A stretch of 64,000 nucleotides of DNA, from positions 1 through 64,000 of the forward strand of contig REGQ01000006.1 in assembly GCA_004134985.1 (NCBI GenBank), written 5' to 3'. Shown piece after piece: positions 55,058 to 62,579 of this stretch. The stretch is from Paenibacillaceae bacterium. Its GTDB lineage: Bacteria; Bacillota; Bacilli; Paenibacillales; Paenibacillaceae. Every line of letters begins with the position of its first letter. Positions within the stretch are counted from its first letter, which is position 1. The notes under the pieces are model-generated. The model was not told where the DNA came from and searched no databases. It worked only from the letters and a program-made list of their open reading frames with translations. The position numbers were made by a program, and so were the translations under genes.

Positions 55058-56785
55058 ATGAAACGAAAAAGCATTTCATCCAAAAAGCTGTTTGTACTCA
55101 CGACGATGATTTTTGCTGTCCCGTTTACGATTTTTCTACTGTTTTACAATTTCTATATCGCGAGTATTCTTGACAGCAGAATAGCGGAAACCAATCAAAG
55201 CCGCGCCCAGTTTTATCGCTCTTTTCTAGAGGATGACCTCCGGGCCATTGAGAAGTTTATGGCTAACCTGGTAGCCAATGACCGCAGTTACGGACGGCTC
55301 CGCTATGAATTGACCCCCCTTGACGCGCATTTATACACAGCGAGCATTTTGGACAAGTATCGGGATGTGCTGTCAACACAAAAAAATGCAAGCGGCCTGT
55401 TTATTTATACCGAGCAGAACAATTTGTACCGCAAAGTATTTCGTGCAGATACGACCTCCAGAGAACGGGAAGCCGTCGATGTGTATTTGCGGGAGCTTGT
55501 CACTACAGGGGAGCAATTGGGACTCAGAGGATGGTTTACCGCAGAGATCGATGGCAAAAATTATATGTTCAGAGTCTTGGGCGGTCACAGTGTCTTCACC
55601 ATTTGCATGGTTGACTTAAGCCGTATTCATGCACCGGGCAGTCCGGCGATAGCAGAACCGGACTCGTATTTCCTTTATTCCACAACAGATGGGAAAGCGC
55701 TGACATCCCAGGCCGTAGTTGAGCAGCATGGCGTGACACTGCAAGGAAGCAATGAAGATTACTATATTTCAGGCAAAGGAAAGCGTTATTTCATCGTTCA
55801 GAGCTACAGTGAATATGCCGGCGTAAATCTGGTGTATCTTGTGCCGTATCAGCCATTGCTCGGCAAGATCGATCCGCTTAGCCTGACGATGCTGATCGCA
55901 TCGGTCGTCTTCCTACTGCTCCTGATCGTATGTTTCTGGCTGCTCAAACGCAATTTCTTCACCCCGCTGAGCGATCTTGTTCGTACGATTGAACGCATTC
56001 GCCGGGGCAATATCGATGCGAAGATGAAGCTGGCAGGACGGATTGAAGAGTTTGAGCAGGTCAGCGAGGCGTTCAATGCGATGATGGAACAGACCAAACA
56101 GCTCAAGATTGTCGCCTATGAGCAAGAACTGGAATCCCAGCAAGCGAGACTGCAATATTTGCAAATTCAAATTCGCCCGCATTTTTTTCTCAATTGTCTA
56201 AAAAACTTGTATGGGCTCGCACAATCAGAAAATCATAAGCGCATCCAGGAAATGATTCTTGTCCTTTCCAATTATATGCGTTCGATGATTCAGGAAAGCG
56301 CGGCGACCATTCCACTGCAGACAGAGCTGAACAATGTGGAGACATATGTTTTGCTGCAGCAGATGAGCCTGTCGGTGCCGATCAGCAGCACCATTGATGT
56401 GGCGGAGGATCTTAAACCGTTTCTCATCCCGCCGCTTTCCATTCTTACCTTTGTGGAAAATGCAGTAAAACACGCGATCGTTCCGAACACGATGTTGAAG
56501 ATCAACGTGAAGATCAGGCTGCTGCAAAATGAAGACGATGAGTATATTAACATAACGATACTTGATAATGGGCCGGGATTTTCACAAGAGACGCTGCGCT
56601 TGCTTAATGAAGGAAGTGAGGCGGAGCTCGCTGCGCGCGGGCACATTGGCATCGCCAACGTGCGGCGCAGGTTCGATCTGATTTACAAGGATAAGAGCAT
56701 GTTTTTCTTTGAGGGTACGGGAGGGTCATGCATTGAAATTTTTATCCCGTATCGCGAGGCGGCAGGAAGAGTGCGGCTGGAATGA
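55058..56785 (+). CDS. YesM-type sensor histidine kinase
   Basis: A 575-residue kinase. TM1 (about 9-30: LFVLTTMIFAVPFTIFLLFY), an extracellular sensor (about 31-270), TM2 (about 278-302), HAMP, then the phosphoacceptor region YLQIQIRPHFFLNCLKNLYG. Most YesM proteins have INPHFLYNTL here; Arg replaces Asn before PH, and FLN replaces LYN. The ATPase domain has FVENAVKHAIV, ITILDNGPGFS and GHIGIANVRRRF. AAGGAG precedes the ATG. The regulator gene follows after 21 bp. It likely senses the ligand of the downstream ABC importer. Confidence 0.92.
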   Translation: MKRKSISSKKLFVLTTMIFAVPFTIFLLFYNFYIASILDSRIAETNQSRAQFYRSFLEDDLRAIEKFMANLVANDRSYGRLRYELTPLDAHLYTASILDKYRDVLSTQKNASGLFIYTEQNNLYRKVFRADTTSREREAVDVYLRELVTTGEQLGLRGWFTAEIDGKNYMFRVLGGHSVFTICMVDLSRIHAPGSPAIAEPDSYFLYSTTDGKALTSQAVVEQHGVTLQGSNEDYYISGKGKRYFIVQSYSEYAGVNLVYLVPYQPLLGKIDPLSLTMLIASVVFLLLLIVCFWLLKRNFFTPLSDLVRTIERIRRGNIDAKMKLAGRIEEFEQVSEAFNAMMEQTKQLKIVAYEQELESQQARLQYLQIQIRPHFFLNCLKNLYGLAQSENHKRIQEMILVLSNYMRSMIQESAATIPLQTELNNVETYVLLQQMSLSVPISSTIDVAEDLKPFLIPPLSILTFVENAVKHAIVPNTMLKINVKIRLLQNEDDEYINITILDNGPGFSQETLRLLNEGSEAELAARGHIGIANVRRRFDLIYKDKSMFFFEGTGGSCIEIFIPYREAAGRVRLE

Positions 56786-56806
56786 TTCAACAAGGAGATG
56801 AGCAGG

Positions 56807-58378
56807 ATGGTTGTTCTCGTAGTCGATGACCAGACAAGTGTTGTCAGCGGCATTGTGTTTGGGATAGATTGGCAGGGAATTGGCATTGATCGGGTTTTGA
56901 AAGGGTATAATGCGTTTGAAGCGAAGGAAATATTGCTTCGTGAACAGGTTGATATTATGTTGTGTGATATCGAGATGCCGGTTGAAAGCGGACTGGACTT
57001 GTTCCGCTGGATGAAGGAGCAGCAATTGGATGTGGAATGCATATTTCTGACGGCGCATGCCGATTTTATGTATATTAAACAAGCGATGCAACTGGGCGGA
57101 TTTGATTACATCGTGCAGCCGGCTCGTTATAAAGATATTGAGACGGTCGTTTCCCGTGCGGCGCTGAAGGTGCAGAGCAAGCAGGAAGCACAGAAATATT
57201 ATGACTACGGGCGAATGCACTACCACGAAAAAGCGAGACTGGTCGATGCGCTGCTTCGAGACTGGTTCATGGACAGGGAAATACGCACCGAAACCGTTCT
57301 GGACGATCTTCGCAAAGTAGGCATTTCGCTAGGCAAGGAAGGGCGGCTTTATGTGGCGCTGCTTAGCATTACGAAAGCGACGCTTGGCAGCGACGGTCTG
57401 GACGAACTGCTGCAAGCAACGACAGCGGAGTTGTTTGCCTTGTATGGCCAGAAAGTGTTCTTGACGAAACTTTCCAAGAAGGATTACGGCCTTGTCATTT
57501 ACCCGGATAACCACTTTACCATCGATAAGCAGGGGGTAATACGCCAGTTTGAGCAGTTGACAGTCATTTGCCGTCGCCAGATTGGCTGCGATTTGGCCTG
57601 CTATGCGGGAAGCGCCGCCACGCCTGCGCAAATTTTGGATTGTGTGCACGAGATCGATGTGATGCGTCAAAATAATGTAGCGCTGACGAGCAAAGTGTAT
57701 TTTGCCGGAGAGGATGGCGAGACGGAACTGGAAACGGCCCATCTGCCAGACATGAAAGTGTGGGGGCACTTGCTGCTGAACGGCGGAGCTGCCGCGGTAT
57801 GCGAGCAGGCCATCGCCTATCTGGATACGTTGTCCGCGGCAGGCCAACTGACCGCACAGCTGCTAAAACGTTTCTATCAGGCGTTTATTCAAATGCTGTA
57901 TACGGTGCTGGAACAGATGGACAGCTCATTAAAGGACATTTTTCCCGACGATCAGCTTGATATTGCGCTCACACCATATACCAGTATTGATGATATGCAC
58001 CACTTTTTGAAGTACATTGCCAATTACTTTGAAACACTATCCTTGAACGGCGATCCGAGCAAAAATAAAAATCAGATTGAGCAAATTATGCAATATATTC
58101 GTTCGAATTTGGATAAGGATATTCGCCGTACCGATATTGCCGAGGCCGTGTTCCTGAACCCGAGCTATGTATCGCGATTATTTCGTACCGAAACGGGCAT
58201 GTCATTGAAAGAGTTTATTACAGAAGAGAAAATCAAAATGGCGCGGGCGTTGGTTAGAACGACCGACCTGCCGATCAGCATGGTTGCCATTAAGATGGGC
58301 TACTCCAATTTCTCGCATTTCTCTCAAGTGTACAAGAAGCTGATTGGGGTAAGTCCTGCTGAAGATCGTAAACGGTAG
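56807..58378 (+). CDS. YesN-type response regulator (AraC output)
   Basis: A 523-residue response regulator. The receiver (1-118) has VVLVVDDQTSVVSG, the phospho-Asp in IMLCDIEMPVESGLDL, Thr/Ala in IFLTAHADF, and YIVQPARYKD, where Gln replaces the usual Lys of the KP motif. The C-terminal AraC helix-turn-helix (about 425-523) contains TDIAEAVFLNPSYVSRLFRT and MGYSNFSHFSQVYKKLIGVS. ATG 56798 touches AAGGAG, and ATG 56807 is 9 bases away and preferred. Probably activates the operon starting at 58722. Confidence 0.92.
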   Translation: MVVLVVDDQTSVVSGIVFGIDWQGIGIDRVLKGYNAFEAKEILLREQVDIMLCDIEMPVESGLDLFRWMKEQQLDVECIFLTAHADFMYIKQAMQLGGFDYIVQPARYKDIETVVSRAALKVQSKQEAQKYYDYGRMHYHEKARLVDALLRDWFMDREIRTETVLDDLRKVGISLGKEGRLYVALLSITKATLGSDGLDELLQATTAELFALYGQKVFLTKLSKKDYGLVIYPDNHFTIDKQGVIRQFEQLTVICRRQIGCDLACYAGSAATPAQILDCVHEIDVMRQNNVALTSKVYFAGEDGETELETAHLPDMKVWGHLLLNGGAAAVCEQAIAYLDTLSAAGQLTAQLLKRFYQAFIQMLYTVLEQMDSSLKDIFPDDQLDIALTPYTSIDDMHHFLKYIANYFETLSLNGDPSKNKNQIEQIMQYIRSNLDKDIRRTDIAEAVFLNPSYVSRLFRTETGMSLKEFITEEKIKMARALVRTTDLPISMVAIKMGYSNFSHFSQVYKKLIGVSPAEDRKR

Positions 58379-58380
58379 GC

Positions 58381-58430
58381 AAGATCGGGTAAGATCAAGC
58401 CAGACCAAGCCAGACCAAGCAAGACCAAGC
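58381..58430 (+). repeat. 10-bp tandem repeat (AGACCAAGC)
   Basis: Five consecutive 10-base units, from AAGATCGGGT through AAGATCAAGC, CAGACCAAGC (twice) and AAGACCAAGC, directly after the regulator stop codon. No function evident. Confidence 0.75.
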
Positions 58431-58466
58431 AAGCTAGCAATAATTTGCCAAGAGACCGCCCGTCTG

Positions 58467-58510
58467 AATGTTCCGCCGCATTGCTGCCAGCAGCGCGGCG
58501 GAACATTTTA
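58467..58510 (+). terminator. Terminator after the YesM/YesN pair
   Basis: Perfect 13-bp stem AATGTTCCGCCGC / GCGGCGGAACATT with a 15-base loop and TTTTA tail. Confidence 0.8.
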
Positions 58511-58563
58511 TGATGCGCTCCCATCCAGAGAACTTGAAGCCGCTGGCATGCCAATGTCACAAA

Positions 58564-58593
58564 TTGAACAATATAAAGTCCATTTTTTGATAA
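58564..58593 (+). promoter_or_regulatory. Possible promoter of the second sugar ABC operon
   Basis: TTGAAC (58564-58569), 18 bases, TGATAA (58588-58593), about 130 bp before the binding-protein gene. The leader between holds no recognisable operator, consistent with activation by the YesN-type regulator. Confidence 0.4.
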
Positions 58594-58721
58594 TAGGGTA
58601 TGAAAGCGATTCACAAATGTCATATATACAACAGCAACAAGCGACGAAAACAGCAGATAGGCGAGTTGTATTGCCGCATAATAGAGTAGAAATCGAAAGC
58701 ATAGAGAGGGGAATACCTTGT

Positions 58722-60263
58722 ATGAGAGCAATAAAGAGAACGGTTTCATTGATGTTTGCGATGCTGCTGGTAGTCGGACTTCTTGCTGCGTGCAGCGGGA
58801 AAAACAACGGAAGTGAAAGCGGAAACGGAGGCGAATCGCCAACAAAGACACCGGAGACCAATGCCGGAGGAGACAAGGCGAATGCTGATCCGTATACCGT
58901 GAAAATTGTGTTCGTAGGCCCTGCCACCGATGAAGCGGTGAAGGAAGTTGCAGAAGCGGCGACTGCGATTACGAAGCCAAAGTTCAATACGACGATCGAG
59001 ATGATCCGTCTTGACTATGGCGCTTTCCAGGAGCAGGTAAATCTGATGCTGTCATCAGGCGAGAAATTTGATTTGATGCCTAACTTCGCTTTCAATACAC
59101 CAACGGCGGCGAACAATGGCCAAATTTTGGAGCTTGATGAACTGCTTACAAACTATGGTCAGGATATGCTGGAACAAATCAGCAATGAAGACTGGCTCTG
59201 CGTAACGATCGGCGGCAAAATTTATGCAGTTCCGAACAATAAGGAGAAAGCGCAAGGCTACGGCATTGCCATGGACACCGAGATTTTGGAAGCGGTCGGT
59301 TATGATGTCGCGCAAATCAAGTCGCAGGACGATCTGGAGCAGCTGTTTAAGCAAGTAAAGGAAAAGTATCCGAACGTACACCCGTTAGTTTCGGACAATG
59401 GACATATGGGCCAAATGCCTGTCATGAAAGACGATTTGGGTTATGACTTTGGCGTATTGGAAAATGCGCTGGATGCAGACAACATGACGGTTGTGAACTG
59501 GTTTGAAACAGAAACGTACAAGCAGCAGGTTGAATTCCGCTACAAACTGGCCCAGCAAGGTTTGATTATGCCGGATGCTTCCACGAACACGGAAAGCGCG
59601 GGCAGCCTGATCGGCGCTGGCAAAGGCTTTGCAGCATTTACGAATACGAAGCCGGGAATCGATGCCGAATGGCAGCGTAAAACAGGCAAGAAAATGACAG
59701 TAGTTGAACTTGTACAGCCTTTTACAACAACTTCAGGTGTTTCTAACCAATGGTATATTCCGCATAGCAGTGAAAAGCCGGCGCGGGCAATGGAAGTGTT
59801 GAACGAAATGTATGTGAATCCTGCATTGGCCGATATTTTGGTAAACGGTATTGAAGGCAAGCATTACATTAAAGATGAATCCGCAGGCGTACTGAAACAT
59901 CCGGAAGGCATTGATGCTGCAAACACAACGTATTCCAGTGTAGCGTGGGCTTGGCTGAACGAGCTGATTACGACGCCATGGGAAGCGGACGGAGCCGACA
60001 TTTGGAAAGATACGACAGCATTCAATGAATCCGCATTGGCGTCTGCAGCCAAAGGATTTATGTGGAACAACTCCGATGTATTGAATGAAATTACGGCGAG
60101 CAATAACGTCCTTGCCAAATACAACAGTGCGCTTGAGGGTGGATCTTTGGACCCTGAGACAACGCTTCCGCGGTTTATCCAGGAATTGAAGGAAGCTGGC
60201 GTACAAAAAATTGTTGAAGCCAAACAACAACAGCTGGACGCTTGGCTAGCAGAGAAAGAATAG
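58722..60263 (+). CDS. Extracellular solute-binding lipoprotein
   Basis: A 513-residue lipoprotein. The signal MRAIKRTVSLMFAMLLVVG ends in the lipobox LLAAC (Cys about 25), followed by a Gly/Ser/Asn linker. The mature protein is a family 1 (LplA/YtcQ-like) solute-binding protein with a DUF3502-like C-terminal part (NNSDVLNEITASNNVLAKYN, and a Gln/Lys-rich end). The frame opens at 58548, but GAGAGGGG sits 10 bases before ATG 58722, and only this start places the signal peptide at the N terminus. First gene of the second sugar importer. Confidence 0.93.
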   Translation: MRAIKRTVSLMFAMLLVVGLLAACSGKNNGSESGNGGESPTKTPETNAGGDKANADPYTVKIVFVGPATDEAVKEVAEAATAITKPKFNTTIEMIRLDYGAFQEQVNLMLSSGEKFDLMPNFAFNTPTAANNGQILELDELLTNYGQDMLEQISNEDWLCVTIGGKIYAVPNNKEKAQGYGIAMDTEILEAVGYDVAQIKSQDDLEQLFKQVKEKYPNVHPLVSDNGHMGQMPVMKDDLGYDFGVLENALDADNMTVVNWFETETYKQQVEFRYKLAQQGLIMPDASTNTESAGSLIGAGKGFAAFTNTKPGIDAEWQRKTGKKMTVVELVQPFTTTSGVSNQWYIPHSSEKPARAMEVLNEMYVNPALADILVNGIEGKHYIKDESAGVLKHPEGIDAANTTYSSVAWAWLNELITTPWEADGADIWKDTTAFNESALASAAKGFMWNNSDVLNEITASNNVLAKYNSALEGGSLDPETTLPRFIQELKEAGVQKIVEAKQQQLDAWLAEKE

Positions 60264-60460
60264 CAGACTTCAAGCACCGGCAAATAGGAAACCTGCAGGC
60301 CAAGTTAATGATTAGCAGCGCTATCGCGCCACGCTGCATTGATCCATGCTGCAATGATGGGAAGCCCGTACCAATGCGTGCGGGTTCACCTATCGCGATC
60401 AAGTGATTATTGTGAATACAGCAAAGCTTGCCGTACTCTCACAGAGGGAGGAAACAAAAC

Positions 60461-61396
60461 ATGATCGGACAGGTACAGTCGAAAAGATCATTGATCCGTT
60501 GGCGACGGTTTATACCGCTCTACCTGATGCTGCTGCCGGGAACAATCTATATTTTCATCAACAATTACATCCCGATGGCCGGCATTATTGTGGCGTTCAA
60601 GCGTTTCAACTTTCAAAAAGGCATCTGGGGCAGTCCGTTTGCCGGTCTGGACAACTTCAAGTTTTTGTTCCAGACGAATGCGGCCTGGACGATTACGCGC
60701 AACACGATTGGATATAATCTTGCTTTTATTGTGCTAGGTACGTTCATTTCAATTGCCATCGCTATTCTCCTGAATGAAATTCGCAGGGAACGCCTCAAAA
60801 AATCATATCAGACCATTATATTGCTGCCGTTTCTCATTTCCATCGTCGTGGTCAGCTACCTGGTCTACGCTTTTCTCAGCACGGAATCCGGCTTTATTAA
60901 TAAAAGCATTCTGGCGCCGCTGGGGCTGCCGACGATATCCTGGTATTCTGATCCGACCTACTGGCCGATTATATTAATTGTCGTCAATACGTGGAGATTT
61001 TTTGGCTATAACTGCATCATCTACTATGCGACAATTGTGGGCTTTGACCGCAGCTATTACGAAGCGGCTGTAATTGATGGGGCCAATCGCTGGCAGCAAA
61101 TCCGCTATATTACACTCCCGAGTTTGACACCAACCATCAGCATTCTGACACTGCTTGCCATCGGCCGGATTCTTTACTCCGATTTTGGGCTGTTCTACCA
61201 AGTGCCGATGAACAGTGGTCCGTTGATTGATGTGACCAATACGATTGATACTTATGTATACCGCGGACTGATCGAAATGAACAATATCGGGATGGCAGGG
61301 GCTGCGGGCTTCTACCAATCGCTGATGGGCTTTGTTCTGGTCGTTACGGTCAATGCCATTGTTAGAAAAGTAAACAAAGATAGCGCACTTTATTAA
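60461..61396 (+). CDS. Sugar ABC transporter permease (LplB type)
   Basis: A 311-residue permease with six hydrophobic segments. The N terminus YLMLLPGTIYIFINNYIPMA and the EAA loop YEAAVIDGANRWQQIRYITLP (about 202-222) are typical. The frame extends to 60428, but GGGAGG precedes ATG 60461. It lies about 200 bp after the binding-protein gene; that gap shows no gene and no clear hairpin with a T run. Confidence 0.93.
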   Translation: MIGQVQSKRSLIRWRRFIPLYLMLLPGTIYIFINNYIPMAGIIVAFKRFNFQKGIWGSPFAGLDNFKFLFQTNAAWTITRNTIGYNLAFIVLGTFISIAIAILLNEIRRERLKKSYQTIILLPFLISIVVVSYLVYAFLSTESGFINKSILAPLGLPTISWYSDPTYWPIILIVVNTWRFFGYNCIIYYATIVGFDRSYYEAAVIDGANRWQQIRYITLPSLTPTISILTLLAIGRILYSDFGLFYQVPMNSGPLIDVTNTIDTYVYRGLIEMNNIGMAGAAGFYQSLMGFVLVVTVNAIVRKVNKDSALY

Positions 61397-61413
61397 GAAA
61401 AGGGGGATACACA

Positions 61414-62298
61414 ATGGTCGATACGAGCAAGACGTTCCAGGTGATGGCGCACTCTGTCATGATCCTGCTGTCGCTTGTCTGTCTTCTTCCCTTTGTCCTG
61501 CTCATCATATCGTCGGTTACCAATGAGGCGACGCTCATTCGGGACGGCTACTCGTTCCTGCTGCGCAGCTTCGATATTTCCGCCTATAAGTATTTGCTGC
61601 TTGATTCCGACAGTGTGCTGCGGGGCTACGGCATTTCCGTGTTTGTTACCGTTGTGGGAACAGTGGCCAACCTCGTGATGACGACCTTGTTCGCCTATCC
61701 GCTGGCGCGACGCGAGCTGCCGGGCAAAAGCTTTTTCGCTTTTTTCCTGTTCTTCACCATGCTCTTCAATGGCGGACTTGTGCCAAGCTATATGATGTGG
61801 ACGCAGGTTTTCGATATCAAAAACAGCATTTGGGCGCTCATTGTACCGAATCTGATGATGGGTGCTTTCAATGTCATTCTGATGCGTACCTACTTTACGA
61901 CCAATGTGCCGGAAGCGGTCATTGAAGCTGCCAAAATCGACGGGGCAGGCGAATACCGGATTTTGACCCGTGTTGTGCTGCCGATGTCGCTGCCCATTCT
62001 GGCGACATTATCGCTGCTCATCGGCCTGGCTTACTGGAATGACTGGCTGAACGGCTTGTACTTCATTAACAAATCGAACCTGTACAGTGTCCAGGTGCTG
62101 CTGAACAAAATGCTGCTGAATACCCAGTTTCTGAAGAGCAGTGCGGCAGCCGGCATGAATATTGATACGAGCACCATTCCCTCGACCGGAATCCGTATGG
62201 CGGTAGCGGTTATGGGCGTATTGCCAGTATTGGTCGCATATCCGTTTTTCCAGCGTTATTTTGTTAAAGGGATAGCAATTGGCGCAGTGAAAGGCTAA
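61414..62298 (+). CDS. Sugar ABC transporter permease (YtcP/LplC type)
   Basis: A 294-residue permease. The EAA loop is EAAKIDGAGEYRILTRVVLP (about 169-188), and the C-terminal FFQRYFVKGIAIGAVKG is the family hallmark. AAAGGGGGATACACA precedes the ATG. As with the first importer, the ATPase subunit is missing from the window. The next frame begins only one base after its stop. Confidence 0.93.
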   Translation: MVDTSKTFQVMAHSVMILLSLVCLLPFVLLIISSVTNEATLIRDGYSFLLRSFDISAYKYLLLDSDSVLRGYGISVFVTVVGTVANLVMTTLFAYPLARRELPGKSFFAFFLFFTMLFNGGLVPSYMMWTQVFDIKNSIWALIVPNLMMGAFNVILMRTYFTTNVPEAVIEAAKIDGAGEYRILTRVVLPMSLPILATLSLLIGLAYWNDWLNGLYFINKSNLYSVQVLLNKMLLNTQFLKSSAAAGMNIDTSTIPSTGIRMAVAVMGVLPVLVAYPFFQRYFVKGIAIGAVKG

Positions 62299-62299
62299 G

Positions 62300-62569
62300 A
62301 TGACAGAAGATGGACATCCAGATTATGACAACGAATATGCTTGCGAAGTAAGTTTTGCTTCGCAAAACGAAGCTTATGCTTACGAAGTAAGTTTTGCTTC
62401 GCAAAACGAAGCTTATGCTTACGAAGTAAGTTTTGCTTCGCAAAACGAAGCTTATGCTTACGAAGTAAGTTTTGCTTCGCAAAACGAAGCTTATGCTTAC
62501 GAAGTAAGTTTTGCTTCGCAAAACGAAGCTTATGCTTACGAAGTAAGTTTTGCTTCGCAAAACTTTTAG
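62300..62569 (+). CDS. Possible repeat protein of 13-residue units
   Basis: An 89-residue frame between the permease and GH5 genes. ATG 62300 lies one base after the permease stop and has AAAGG 6 bases upstream. The sequence is a short head (MTEDGHPDYDNEYACEVS), then the unit YEVSFASQNEAYA repeated, ending SQNF. Its stop codon lies inside the ribosome site of the GH5 gene. Perfect spacing in the operon supports translation. Against it, the 39-bp DNA unit contains no stop in other frames either, so openness alone proves little. It would be a soluble, acidic, low-complexity protein without signal peptide. Confidence 0.4.
   Translation: MTEDGHPDYDNEYACEVSFASQNEAYAYEVSFASQNEAYAYEVSFASQNEAYAYEVSFASQNEAYAYEVSFASQNEAYAYEVSFASQNF
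62345..62563 (+). repeat. 39-bp tandem repeat, five full copies plus a partial sixth
   Basis: Units begin at GAAGTAAG at 62345, 62384, 62423, 62462, 62501 and 62540, and copies are identical. A degenerate partial unit precedes at 62332. Each unit can fold as GTTTTGC-TTC-GCAAAAC. The array ends 5 bases before the ribosome site of the GH5 gene, so it separates the ABC genes from GH5 within one apparent operon. Confidence 0.95.
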
Positions 62570-62579
62570 GAGGGACATT

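Noticed and set aside
62345-62563. CRISPR array
   Set aside because: The repeats are directly adjacent with no unique spacers and no cas genes nearby.
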